From Eubacterium sp. (GTDB taxonomy: Bacteria; Bacillota; Clostridia; Lachnospirales; Lachnospiraceae): a stretch of DNA of 64,000 nt. Below the pieces are notes generated by a model that was given only the letters and a program-made list of their open reading frames with translations, was not told the origin of the DNA and made no database searches. Each line of letters begins with the position of its first letter. The stretch's first letter is position 1. Made by a program: the position numbers and the translations under genes. Of this stretch, positions 37,130 to 45,860 are shown one piece after another. The stretch spans positions 1 through 64,000 of the forward strand of contig JAILAR010000097.1 in NCBI GenBank assembly GCA_024681515.1. The letters run 5' to 3'.

Positions 37130-37309
37130 ATTCAGAGGTCCTTTCTATTTATTCAACATTTCATGCGCTCCGTGGATTATTGCGCGTAGTATCATAATAT
37201 ATCACCCTTCCCTGTTTTTCAATACGTTCACAAGTATAAAATCAACAGAAACAGGCAGTGTTTTTGTCAGACATTTTCCTATTTTTCGGTGGAGAAATGC
37301 ATGGATTCA

Positions 37310-37318
37310 TGGTAAAAT
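37310..37318 (+). promoter_or_regulatory. Extended -10 of the EAL gene
   Basis: TGG followed by TAAAAT, about 70 bp upstream of the ATG. Confidence 0.35.
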
Positions 37319-37386
37319 AAAAGTAACTATGGCTGTGGGGGCGAAGCGGAGCGCTTTAGGCGCGAAGTGTGGAATAGGAGGGGCTT

Positions 37387-39018
37387 ATGGGATTATATGA
37401 GGCAGAACCTCAGGGAAAAATGAGCGAACCGGAACTGGTGGGCTGTTTTGAAGATGCCCTGCAGTTCGATCATATCTTTGCGGTGTATCAGCCGCAGATC
37501 AATCATTCCACCGGCCGCATGGTGGGGGCCGAAGCGCTGATGCGCTGGCGTCACCCAATCTATGGCGTTCAGATGCCGGGGGATTTCATTCCCGTGCTGG
37601 AGAAGAACAACCTGATCTATCGCGCGGATCTGCACATTTTCGAGACCGTGTGTAAGTTCCAGCGGAAATGTCTGGATCAGGGACTCTCTATCATACCCAT
37701 TTCGGTGAACATGTCCCGTTATGACATTTACAATACAAACTATGTGGAGGCGATCGAAGGGATCCGCGTGAAATACGACATCCCCGTGCAGTATCTGCGT
37801 CTGGAGATCACGGAGTCCTCGGCCATCGGCGGCCGGGAGATGATCACTCGGGTGCTCCGGCAGCTGCATGACCACGGATATACCGTGGAAATGGACGATT
37901 TCGGCAGCGGCTATTCTTCTCTGAACATCCTGAAGGATCTGGATGTGGACGTGATCAAGCTGGATATGGCCTTCCTGTCCGGAGACATCGGCGGCCGCGG
38001 CGGTACGATCCTGTCCTCCATCGTTCAGATGACCAAATGGCTGAACACGCCGGTCATCGCAGAGGGCGTGGAGACCATGGAGCAGGCGGACTACATGAAG
38101 AGCACCGGCTGCAACTACATCCAGGGGTATCTCTACTATAAGCCCATGCCTGAGGAGGAATTCCGGGAGAAGATGGTACAGCTGGACCACGAACCGCTGA
38201 CGCCGGCCATGCATCTGGTGAAGACACTGGATGCCGGGAAATTCTGGGATCCGAATTCCATGGAGACCCTCATTTTCAACAACTTTGTAGGCGGAGCAGC
38301 AATCTTCACGTACAATACCGATACGAAGGAGAAGAAGATCCTTCGCGTGAACCGGAAATATGTTAAGGAGCTCGGCATGAATATGAACGAGCACGACATC
38401 ATCGGCCACGACACCTGGAACAATTTTGATGAGGGTCAGGACGAAAAATATGAAGACATGCTGAAACGAGCTATCGAGAGCGGTGACGAGGAGATGTCCG
38501 AGACCTGGCGTACCGTAACCTCCGATTGCTGCGGCGAGGATCATATCTGTATCCGTACCTACGCCCGTATCATCGGAGAAGCCGACAATGAATATCTGGT
38601 CTATGCCATGGTGCAGAATGTGACCGCGGAGAAGAAGCGGGAGATCCAGGCAACGGCGGATGAGATCCGCTACAAGGCGGCCTTTGAACATGCAAATATC
38701 TATGCCTGGGAGTACACCATTGCTACGAAGGAGATGCGGCCCTGCTTCCGCTGCATGCGGGATCTGGGACTTCCGCCGCTGCTTAAGAATTATCCGGAAC
38801 CGGTGATCGAAAGCGGAGTCTTCCCGCCGGATTATGCGGATATGTACCGTGACTGGCATAAACAGCTGGAAAACGGTGTGGAGAGTCTGGAGGCGATCAT
38901 TCCGCTGACGGTGGGACGGGTACCCTTCCATGTGCGGTATACGCTGGTGAGGGATGAGAACGGACGGCCGCTGAAGGCACTGGGTTCCGCAACCCTGGTG
39001 GTGGACGGAGAGGCATGA
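37387..39018 (+). CDS. EAL-domain c-di-GMP phosphodiesterase
   Basis: A cytoplasmic 543-aa protein. The N-terminal EAL domain (about residues 20-262) keeps the catalytic set: AEALMRW (the EAL motif), ISVNMSRYD, EITESSA, MDDFGSGYSSL and VIAEGVET, so it is predicted active. The remaining ~280 residues look like two PAS-type sensory modules; no GGDEF motif is present. AGGAGGGG lies directly after a leader-element copy and before ATG 37387. A GGDEF remnant lies downstream. Confidence 0.87.
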   Translation: MGLYEAEPQGKMSEPELVGCFEDALQFDHIFAVYQPQINHSTGRMVGAEALMRWRHPIYGVQMPGDFIPVLEKNNLIYRADLHIFETVCKFQRKCLDQGLSIIPISVNMSRYDIYNTNYVEAIEGIRVKYDIPVQYLRLEITESSAIGGREMITRVLRQLHDHGYTVEMDDFGSGYSSLNILKDLDVDVIKLDMAFLSGDIGGRGGTILSSIVQMTKWLNTPVIAEGVETMEQADYMKSTGCNYIQGYLYYKPMPEEEFREKMVQLDHEPLTPAMHLVKTLDAGKFWDPNSMETLIFNNFVGGAAIFTYNTDTKEKKILRVNRKYVKELGMNMNEHDIIGHDTWNNFDEGQDEKYEDMLKRAIESGDEEMSETWRTVTSDCCGEDHICIRTYARIIGEADNEYLVYAMVQNVTAEKKREIQATADEIRYKAAFEHANIYAWEYTIATKEMRPCFRCMRDLGLPPLLKNYPEPVIESGVFPPDYADMYRDWHKQLENGVESLEAIIPLTVGRVPFHVRYTLVRDENGRPLKALGSATLVVDGEA

Positions 39019-39020
39019 TC

Positions 39021-39080
39021 GGGATTCCGGGATGACAGACATATGTCATTCGAGCCGTACGGAGTACGGTGAAGAATCCC
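39021..39080. repeat. Three-way-junction inverted repeat element
   Basis: GGGATTC (39021-39027) pairs with GAATCCC (39074-39080), enclosing two perfect hairpins: ATGACA/TGTCAT (39032-39049) and CCGTAC/GTACGG (39055-39069). The TGTCATTC...GAAGAATC wording resembles a short hairpin repeat I have seen recurring between genes in many unrelated bacteria. Confidence 0.7.
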
Positions 39081-39113
39081 ATAACTCGCATAGATAACCG
39101 GAGGAAACACAGG

Positions 39114-39402
39114 ATGAAACGACTGATCGTGGACCGCCCCAACACCCGGGCAGATGTGCAGCAGGTGCTGGATTATATGAAAGAGAACAACACGGTGATC
39201 TTCGCCGTTCCGGCACTGGTTCTGACGGATGAGGAGAATGCAGAGAAGGATCTGGAATATCTTTCGGATCCATGGACAGAAGCTGTCGGTATCCTTCGGT
39301 ACTTCCACCATGCAGGCGAAGGAGGGGTCCTTCCGGGATGCCATCGAGCTGTCGGATGCGGAAATGTACCGTAACAAACAACGCAGAAAGTATCGCGCGT
39401 AA
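39114..39402 (+). pseudogene. GGDEF-domain gene remnant
   Basis: An ORF from ATG 39114 (MKRLIVDRPNTRADVQQVLD) runs to about 39300. In the +1 frame, open from 39226 to a TAA at 39400-39402, the translation reads GQKLSVSFGTSTMQ, then FRDAIELSDAEMYRNKQ, which is the C-terminal end of a diguanylate cyclase GGDEF domain. The GGDEF active-site motif itself is absent. I read this as a frameshifted and deleted diguanylate cyclase tail; the upstream frame may alternatively be a short real protein. Confidence 0.6.
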
Positions 39403-39426
39403 GCGTGCGAAAGGGGGTGCCTACCT

Positions 39427-40536
39427 TTGGCATTTCGGATCGTAAGAAACGATATAACGAAAGTAAAGGCTGACGCCATTGTAAACTCGGCCAATCCCGA
39501 ACCGATCTATGCGGACGGAACGGATCGGGCCGTATATGAAGCGGCAGGTGCAGACCTGCTGCTGGCAGAGCGTGCGCGGATCGGACGTCTGAATATCGGG
39601 CAGGCAGCGGCCACACCGGCATTTGCCCTGCCGGCAAGATATATCATCCATGCAGTCGGACCTGTATGGGAAGACGGCGCCCATGGCGAGATCGATGCCC
39701 TCAGGCAGTGCTACGAGAACAGTCTTGCGGTAGCGGAGGAACTCGGATGCGAAAGCGTTGCATTTCCGCTGATCTCCACCGGCGTATACGGATTCCCGAA
39801 GGACGAGGCACTGAAGGTGGCGGTTTCCGTGTTCAGTGAGTATCTGCTGGAGCATGAGATAAAGATCGTTCTGGTGGTATTCGATTCCGAGGCCTTTGTG
39901 CTATCCGGCAAGATCTTCGATGAGATCGATGAGTATATCGATGAGAAGACGGCGGAGGCAAAGAAGAAGGAAGAGTACGGAGTATATGGAACGGGACGTA
40001 TCGCAGGCCGAGCAGCGGAAGCGGCCCGCATGAATTCATTTTCCTTTGGGATGGTTTGTGGGGACATGGCTGCGGAGAGACCCGAAGCGGATGTGCCATC
40101 TGAGGTTGTTTTGGAAGATGCGGCTCCCGAGGAGGCTGTATGCGCAGAGATTCCGGCTTCAAAGGAGGATACCCTCGAGGAGCGCATGAAGCATATCGCG
40201 GACACCTGGCAGGAGGCCCTGCTCTGGTGGATCGATGAAAAGGGCTACACGGACGTGGAGGTGTACAAGCGGGCCAACGTGGACCGCAAGCTCTTCTCCA
40301 AGATTCGCAGCAAGGAAGAATACCAGCCGAAGAAAATGACGGCGGTTGCCTTCGCATTGGCGCTCAGGCTCAACCTGGATGAAACTCAGGACCTTTTGCA
40401 ACGTGCCGGTTTCGCACTGTCCAAGAGCAACAAGTTTGACCTCATCATCGAGTATTTTATCGAGCACGAGGTGTATGATACCTATACCATCAACCTCGCA
40501 CTGTTTGATCACAAGCAGCCGCTGCTGGGAGAGTAG
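39427..40536 (+). CDS. Macro-domain protein with HTH-like C-terminus
   Basis: A 369-aa protein. Residues 1-165 are a macro domain: DAIVNSANPEPIYADGTDRA, YIIHAVGPVW and PLISTGVYGFPKDEAL give the ADP-ribose-binding loops. Such domains bind or remove ADP-ribose. A low-complexity Glu/Ala linker follows, then a ~100-residue helical domain (DVEVYKRANVDRKLFSKIRS...FALALRLNLDETQDLLQRAG) resembling XRE-type helix-turn-helix. The start is TTG 39427, about ten bases after AGGGGG; no ATG is suitable. The TTG start may lower expression. Confidence 0.82.
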   Translation: MAFRIVRNDITKVKADAIVNSANPEPIYADGTDRAVYEAAGADLLLAERARIGRLNIGQAAATPAFALPARYIIHAVGPVWEDGAHGEIDALRQCYENSLAVAEELGCESVAFPLISTGVYGFPKDEALKVAVSVFSEYLLEHEIKIVLVVFDSEAFVLSGKIFDEIDEYIDEKTAEAKKKEEYGVYGTGRIAGRAAEAARMNSFSFGMVCGDMAAERPEADVPSEVVLEDAAPEEAVCAEIPASKEDTLEERMKHIADTWQEALLWWIDEKGYTDVEVYKRANVDRKLFSKIRSKEEYQPKKMTAVAFALALRLNLDETQDLLQRAGFALSKSNKFDLIIEYFIEHEVYDTYTINLALFDHKQPLLGE

Positions 40537-40556
40537 CGATAAGGATGTGTCAACCA

Positions 40557-40591
40557 AAAGCTCCGACCATTTGCAGGATGGTCGGAGCTTT
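40557..40591. terminator. Bidirectional terminator
   Basis: Perfect 14-bp stem AAAGCTCCGACCAT / ATGGTCGGAGCTTT with a 7-nt loop between convergent macro and VWA genes. Confidence 0.9.
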
Positions 40592-40614
40592 CTGGCTGTG
40601 TTGATGTTTTCGGA

Positions 40615-41298
40615 TCATTTCCGCTCTTTTTTATGTCTCCGTTTGTAATCCTCCTGAATCGGTGCGAGCATTGCGTCGCCTTCAAACGCTTCCTCCATGG
40701 CCTCTGCCGTAGAGGCGCTTCTTGCGCAGGAGACCATCTGGGACATTACTTTGAAATTCAGTGCGGTTCCTGCCTCATCGCATTCATATCGCACCGCGTG
40801 ATGCCGGTCCACGCCGAATCTTCCGGCCACTTCCACTGCGTCGATGTTCGCACCCAGGAAGACAAACTCCCAGTGGTACCGCTCCTTCTGACGCTCTACC
40901 ATCTTCTTCACCTTGTCGTAGCTGTACTGACGACTGGCATTTTCCATACCGTCCGTGGTGATGATGAAGAGTGTCTTCTCCGGTACATCTTCTTCCCTTG
41001 CGTACTTATGGACATTTCCGATGTGGTGAATGGCTCCGCCCACCGCATCCAGCAGCGCCGTGCAGCCGCGTACAAAATACTCCTTGTCGGTGATGGGTTT
41101 CACCTCGGCCAGCGGCTTCCGGTCATGCAGGACTTCTGTCTTGTCATCGAAAAGCACCGTGGAAATGATGGCCTCACCCTCTTCCTTCTGCTGCTTCTTC
41201 AGCATGGAGTTGTAGCCGCCGATGGTGTCTGCTTCCAATCCGCCCATGGATCCGCTGCGATCCAGGATAAAAACGATCTCTGTAAGTCCTTTCTTCAT
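40615..41298 (-). CDS. VWA-domain protein
   Basis: A cytoplasmic 227-aa protein that is essentially one von Willebrand A domain. The MIDAS motif is DRSGSMGG near the start, with TDGMEN and a conserved Thr region (CTALLDAVGG). No signal peptide or TM is present. VWA proteins of this size often act as metal-dependent adaptors; the partner is unknown. The ORF track begins at 41472, but AAGGAGG is nine bases before ATG 41298 (MKKGLTEIVF). A variant leader element lies just upstream on the minus strand. Confidence 0.82.
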   Translation of the reverse strand: MKKGLTEIVFILDRSGSMGGLEADTIGGYNSMLKKQQKEEGEAIISTVLFDDKTEVLHDRKPLAEVKPITDKEYFVRGCTALLDAVGGAIHHIGNVHKYAREEDVPEKTLFIITTDGMENASRQYSYDKVKKMVERQKERYHWEFVFLGANIDAVEVAGRFGVDRHHAVRYECDEAGTALNFKVMSQMVSCARSASTAEAMEEAFEGDAMLAPIQEDYKRRHKKERK

Positions 41299-41640
41299 AT
41301 GTCGGTTCCTCCTTATCTCACTCTTCGCGTTGACGCGTGTTTTTTTTGTTTCTAATGAAAGTGTACCGTAAATGCAGATTCTTTTGGTCGCTTCCCATGC
41401 GACATTGCAGGCAGACTCGGGGCGGGTCGTTCTGTGACTGTTTCGGTGTCGGTCAATTTCCGTCGACATCAAGAAAATTATGGGAAAATCTGTCCCTTTC
41501 GGCTATAATGATAATTGGAATTCGTGTCATCCGCATATATGCAGGCCCGGGGTTCTGCGGGAGCGGACGCGAATACCCTGTTATGAGAAAAATACTGCAA
41601 TGAACATGATGTAAATACTTCAGTGGAGGAAAGGTTGTCT
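41299..41640. other. Divergent spacer, VWA and SDR genes
   Basis: A 342-bp gene-free stretch. It holds a variant leader element for the VWA gene (41311-41337, minus), a small hairpin GTCGC/GCGAC near 41388-41404, and TATAAT at 41504-41509 as a possible -10 for the SDR gene, without a clear -35. No coding signal was seen. Confidence 0.6.
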
Positions 41641-42456
41641 ATGAATTTATCATCTCTGAAAGATAAAACCGTATTTATCACGGGCGCGTCCAGCGGTATC
41701 GGAAAGGCCTGTGCACTGGCATTTGCGCACTGCGGCTGTCAGGTGATCGGCGTATCCCGCCACTGCCCCGAGGGGACAAAACAGTTTCCGGGAGGCGGAA
41801 GTCTGACCCTGCGAAGGATGGACGTAACAAAGAAAACGTCGATCCAGCATGTCATCCGTGATCTGCCGAAGATCGATATCGCCATCCTGGCTGCCGGAAT
41901 GGGTGTGGCAGGTTCCATCGAAGATACACCGCTGGAATATGCACATCAGCAGATGGAAGTCAATTATTTCGGTGTACTTCGCTCCTGTCAGGCGATCCTG
42001 CCGGTGATGCGGGCTGCAGGCGAGGGACGGATCATCGTGATCGGCTCTGTGGCCGGACGGATCTCCATTCCCATGCAGAGTCATTATTCCTCCAGCAAAT
42101 ACGCGTTGGAGGCGTTGGTGGATGCGCTGCGCATGGAGATCGCGCCTTACGGTCTTTCTGCCTGCATTATCGAACCGGGAGATACGAAGACCGGCTTCAC
42201 CGACTGTCGCAAAACCTACTACAAAGAGGGCTCTCCCTACAACGAAGCTATAGAGAAGGCCGTTGGACAGATGGAAGGGGATGAAAGGAACGGGGACAGT
42301 CCCTACAGCATCGCCCGTCTGGCACTGCGGATGGCAGTGAAGAAGAACCCGCCTGCAAGAGTGACTGCGGGGATTAAGTACAAAGCTGCCGTACAACTGA
42401 CACGACATCTGCCGGACAGAGTACGGGAGAGTATCGTAAAAATGATTTATATGTAA
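41641..42456 (+). CDS. Short-chain dehydrogenase/reductase
   Basis: A 271-aa SDR enzyme with the NAD(P)-binding motif TGASSGIGKACALAF near residues 15-29 and the catalytic YSSSKYALEAL (Tyr-x-x-x-Lys). The Ser is in GSVAGRISI. Substrate unknown. The C-terminal region is extended by ~40 basic residues compared with minimal SDRs, perhaps membrane-associated. AAAGG is six bases before ATG 41641; the ORF track starts 18 bases earlier. Confidence 0.88.
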   Translation: MNLSSLKDKTVFITGASSGIGKACALAFAHCGCQVIGVSRHCPEGTKQFPGGGSLTLRRMDVTKKTSIQHVIRDLPKIDIAILAAGMGVAGSIEDTPLEYAHQQMEVNYFGVLRSCQAILPVMRAAGEGRIIVIGSVAGRISIPMQSHYSSSKYALEALVDALRMEIAPYGLSACIIEPGDTKTGFTDCRKTYYKEGSPYNEAIEKAVGQMEGDERNGDSPYSIARLALRMAVKKNPPARVTAGIKYKAAVQLTRHLPDRVRESIVKMIYM

Positions 42457-42472
42457 TTTAATACGATCGCAA

Positions 42473-42517
42473 AAAAACATCCGGCCGGGCTATCCGCACG
42501 CCCTGCCGGATGTTTTT
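42473..42517. terminator. Terminator after the SDR gene
   Basis: 13-bp outer stem AAAAACATCCGGC / GCCGGATGTTTTT, extended by GGGC/GCCC inside. A and T tracts on both sides allow bidirectional function. Confidence 0.9.
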
Positions 42518-42543
42518 CATCTTTATCCTCAGCAATCTGCTGT

Positions 42544-42591
42544 TTAGCTGTTCTCCACGACCTTCTTGATCGCATCCATCTGCTTTTCTTT
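42544..42591 (-). pseudogene. Possible C-terminal gene remnant
   Basis: On the minus strand the sequence reads KEKQMDAIKKVVENS then TAA, bounded upstream by an in-frame stop. The wording and codon use look like the end of a real protein, and the terminator at 42473-42517 lies where that gene would end. Too short to identify. Confidence 0.3.
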
Positions 42592-42790
42592 TTATGATTT
42601 TGTTTTTGTTAGTGTTTTTTGTTATTGCTTTGTTTCAAGTTCATGTGTAGTATATCAGGCCAATCCTTGTAACTTCTTTGCAGACTTTTGTACAAATCTA
42701 ATATTTTCTGTTCAGAAGCATGTGGATGTGATAAGATTGTATCATCGGGGTTTGCTCCGATAATGAGATCATGTGAGGGCGGAGGATTCC
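42592..42790. other. AT-rich spacer before the acyltransferase gene
   Basis: Part of the 334-bp gap between the SDR and acyltransferase genes. A weak promoter candidate TTTGCA-16-TAATAT lies at 42677-42704. The small listed ORFs are not credible. Confidence 0.4.
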
Positions 42791-43969
42791 ATGTCAGAAG
42801 AAAAAAAATGTCGAAGACATCGAAGATACTGGCGTATCCTCTTGCCGACCATGGGGAAGTTGATCTGGCGTAAATTTCGGTTTTCCGCAGAGCCGATCCC
42901 CTGCGAAGGTGCGTACCTTCTGATCACCAATCATGTCACATCCTATGACCCGATCCTTCTGGGAAAAAGCTCGCGGAAGCAGCAGATCTATTATGTTTCC
43001 AGTGAGCATCTGTTTCGACTGGGCTGGATCTCTAAGGTGATCTCGCATATCGTGGATCCGATCCCGCGGATGAAAGCGGCATCGGGTGCGGACAGTGTGC
43101 GTCTGATGCTGAAGAGGCTGAAGGATGGTCAGGCGATCTGTCTTTTTGCAGAAGGTGAACAAAGCTGGGACGGACGAAGCATCGGAATCGTGCCCTCCAC
43201 AGGAAAGATGGTTCGTCTCTCCGGCGTACCGCTGGTGACCTACCGGATCGAGGGCGGATATCTCGCGCTTCCCCGCTGGCGGAAGAAGATTTGTAAAGGT
43301 AAGGTGTATGGACATCCGGTAAAGGTGTATCAGCCGGAAGAATTAAAGCGGATGAAACCGGAGGAGATCACGGAATGCATCAACCGGGACATTTATGAGG
43401 ATGCCTGGGAGAGACAAAAGCAGGAGTCTGTGATCTTTAAGGGAAGGAAACGTGCCGAAGGTATGGAGACCGCGGTTTATCTCTGCCCGGCCTGCCGGAA
43501 GATAGGGACCTTGCATTCAAAGAAAAGCAGAGTGTTCTGTGACTGCGGTTTTTCGCTGGAGTACACGGAGACATGTCGGTTCGAGCCTGCGGAGCTCTTT
43601 GAAAATGTCGGCGAATGGATCGCCTGGCAGAAGACTGCGCTGGGGGAACTGGTGAATCCCAGGGGCGCCGGGGATGTGAATCATGCAGATGCCATTTTCA
43701 GTGACGAAGGGATCACACTTTCGATTCTTGACACCGGTCATGAGGAGAAGCAGCTGGGAGAAGGCCGGCTGATCCTGTATGCCGATCGGCTTGAAGCGGC
43801 AGGACATACATTTCCCTGCGCGGAGATCGAGGATATGGCTATGGTAATGAACCGAAGGCTGCTGATCTCAACGGCGAAGGAATACTATGAGATCCGTGCC
43901 CCGAAGGGTTCGAATCTGAAGAAATATCTGGATTTTTATGAATTGAACGCGGATCATGGAAAAAATTGA
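42791..43969 (+). CDS. PlsC-type acyltransferase with zinc-finger tail
   Basis: A 392-aa protein. The N-terminal ~220 residues are a 1-acylglycerol-3-phosphate acyltransferase domain: NHVTSYDPILL carries the catalytic HX4D motif, followed by FAEGEQSWDGRS. It would transfer acyl chains to lysophospholipids at the membrane. The C-terminal ~170 residues contain CPACRKIGTLHSKKSRVFCDCG, a zinc-ribbon-like motif, and a beta-rich domain, an addition not usual for PlsC. GGAGG is five bases before ATG 42791. Confidence 0.82.
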   Translation: MSEEKKCRRHRRYWRILLPTMGKLIWRKFRFSAEPIPCEGAYLLITNHVTSYDPILLGKSSRKQQIYYVSSEHLFRLGWISKVISHIVDPIPRMKAASGADSVRLMLKRLKDGQAICLFAEGEQSWDGRSIGIVPSTGKMVRLSGVPLVTYRIEGGYLALPRWRKKICKGKVYGHPVKVYQPEELKRMKPEEITECINRDIYEDAWERQKQESVIFKGRKRAEGMETAVYLCPACRKIGTLHSKKSRVFCDCGFSLEYTETCRFEPAELFENVGEWIAWQKTALGELVNPRGAGDVNHADAIFSDEGITLSILDTGHEEKQLGEGRLILYADRLEAAGHTFPCAEIEDMAMVMNRRLLISTAKEYYEIRAPKGSNLKKYLDFYELNADHGKN

Positions 43970-44016
43970 TCGTATCTGTATCTTTGAGACTGAGAAAGCA
44001 GAAGGAGTTTATCCCC

Positions 44017-45387
44017 ATGGATTATTCGGCAGCAAATAAAGATCTCTGGAATATCATCATCCAGCTCGGAATGATAGCGGGTGTGCTGTTGGTGGCGAAT
44101 TTTCTCCGGCAGAAGCTTTCTTTCGTGCGCCGAAGCATGATGCCCATCGCCGTGCTGGGCGGGTTCCTGATGCTGGGACTGAAATACACGGGGCTGGTCA
44201 CCATCGACCAGACACTGATGGAGACTCTGGTCTATCACGGCATTGCGCTGGGATTTATCGCCATGAGTCTGCGTGTACCCATGCAGAAAGCATCAAAAGG
44301 AGATCTGACCGGCTTTAAGTCCGGGGCGGTGATCGTGTCTACCTATCTGGTGCAGGGCACGGTGGGACTTCTTCTTACGATTCTTTTGTCACTCACGGTA
44401 TTTCCGGAGCTTTTTTCGGCAGCGGGCATGCTCCTTCCCATGGGCTACGGACAGGGACCCGGGCAGGCCAACAATGTAGGCGGTACCTATGAATCTCTGG
44501 GCTTTGTCGGTGGGCGGAGCTTCGGTCTGGCCATTGCGGCAGCGGGATATATCGTTGCCTGCGTTGTGGGCGTGATCATTTTAAATGTCCTTCGGGCAAA
44601 TGGAAAACTGAAGAAGGCGGAGGCATCCGCGGAGGCTCGTCCGGCTGCGGACTTCTTCCAGAGCGAAAATGAGATCCCCATTTCCGATTCCATCGACAAG
44701 CTGTCGGTGCAGCTGGCCATGGTGCTGCTCACCTATCTGGTAACGTATCTCGTCACCTGGGGTATCACCTCCGGGATCTCGGCGGCCTCTCCGGGCGTTG
44801 CAAATACGATAAATCCGCTGCTCTGGGGCTTTAATTTCATCATCGGTTCGGCCCTTGCCATTCTGCTTAGGGTTTCCCTGGAAAAAGGGAAGAAGATGGG
44901 GATCGTTCATCGGCAGTACCAGAACAACTATCTGCTGAATCGCATCTCCGGGTTCTTCTTTGATATCATGATCGTAGCAGGTATTGCTTCGATTAACGTG
45001 GAGGATATCAGTGTGCACTGGATTCCGTTCCTTCTGCTGGCGGTGGTGGGTGCGATCGTAACCTGGGTGCATTTAGCGGTGATCTGCAAGGTCGTTTATC
45101 CGGATTATTATTACGAAGGCCTGATCTCCATGTACGGCATGCTGACCGGAACCATCAGCTCCGGCGTCCTGCTTCTTCGGGAGATCGATCCGGGTCTCTC
45201 TACACCTGCCGCAAATAATCTGGTCTCCGGCTCCGGTTTCGGTATCATTCTCGGTGCGCCGGTGCTGATCCTGGTGGGCTTGGCTCCGAAATCCCTGACG
45301 TTCTGCTGGATCGTGGCAGGGCTGGCTGCACTATACTGTGTGATCCTCTGCATCGTGATCCGGAAAGTACATGGCAGGTCTAAATGA
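44017..45387 (+). CDS. GltS-like sodium/glutamate symporter
   Basis: A 456-aa polytopic membrane protein with about ten to twelve TM helices and the ESS/GltS-type reentrant motifs LPMGYGQGPGQANNVGGTYE and NLVSGSGFGIILGAP. It is likely a secondary carrier for an acidic amino acid or related anion; substrate is uncertain. A charged cytoplasmic loop (RPAADFFQSENEIPISD) divides the two halves. AAGGAG is nine bases before ATG 44017; the ORF track starts upstream. Confidence 0.8.
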   Translation: MDYSAANKDLWNIIIQLGMIAGVLLVANFLRQKLSFVRRSMMPIAVLGGFLMLGLKYTGLVTIDQTLMETLVYHGIALGFIAMSLRVPMQKASKGDLTGFKSGAVIVSTYLVQGTVGLLLTILLSLTVFPELFSAAGMLLPMGYGQGPGQANNVGGTYESLGFVGGRSFGLAIAAAGYIVACVVGVIILNVLRANGKLKKAEASAEARPAADFFQSENEIPISDSIDKLSVQLAMVLLTYLVTYLVTWGITSGISAASPGVANTINPLLWGFNFIIGSALAILLRVSLEKGKKMGIVHRQYQNNYLLNRISGFFFDIMIVAGIASINVEDISVHWIPFLLLAVVGAIVTWVHLAVICKVVYPDYYYEGLISMYGMLTGTISSGVLLLREIDPGLSTPAANNLVSGSGFGIILGAPVLILVGLAPKSLTFCWIVAGLAALYCVILCIVIRKVHGRSK

Positions 45388-45476
45388 TCCGAAAAGCGCA
45401 CCGTTGACCTAAATGAGAGACTGTAAAGCGGCGGCTGGTCTTCGTATGTGGCTTTGAGATTGAATCAATTCTTTTC

Positions 45477-45514
45477 ACTCCCGAGCGTTTTGCGCTTCGG
45501 GAGTTCTTTATTTT
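45477..45514 (+). terminator. Terminator after gltS-like gene
   Basis: ACTCCCGA/TCGGGAGT stem extended by GCG/CGC with one bulged T, followed by a T-rich run. Confidence 0.85.
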
Positions 45515-45729
45515 GGGAGTTTTTACTTTCGGAGCATTTTCTATCAAAACTGCACAAAAAATCCGCGCATCTTCATGCATCTTGTACATGCGTTTTTTTC
45601 CACCGATTTAAGGCCAAATAAACTCCAACTGAATATCAATTATCTTCACATGAAGGTTGCTTATCTCCATCTGAATGCCGATCTGAAAATGTGGCTTTTT
45701 GGGGGTTCTTTGGAGGCCTGAAAACGGTA

Positions 45730-45758
45730 TGGACACATGGGTTTTGCTGTGTTATTCT
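45730..45758 (+). promoter_or_regulatory. Promoter of the DUF6273 gene
   Basis: TGGACA and TATTCT separated by 17 bp, roughly 100 bp upstream of the start. Confidence 0.6.
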
Positions 45759-45860
45759 GCAAGCAGAAAAAGCAGGAAGAATGAACACAGTCCGATTTAT
45801 AGGACACTATTCAAGAGACACCGTAAGAGCGAAGTGTGGAATTGAGAGGAGGCACAGGAT

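Larger units (their letters stand above)
45388..45860. other. 473-bp gene-free stretch
   Basis: Holds the gltS terminator (45477-45514), a T-rich stretch near 45590, a promoter (45730-45758) and a leader-element copy (45827-45842) for the next gene. No coding signal was seen. Confidence 0.7.

Noticed and set aside
37393-39042. 549-aa minus-strand ORF
   Set aside because: Antisense shadow of the EAL gene.
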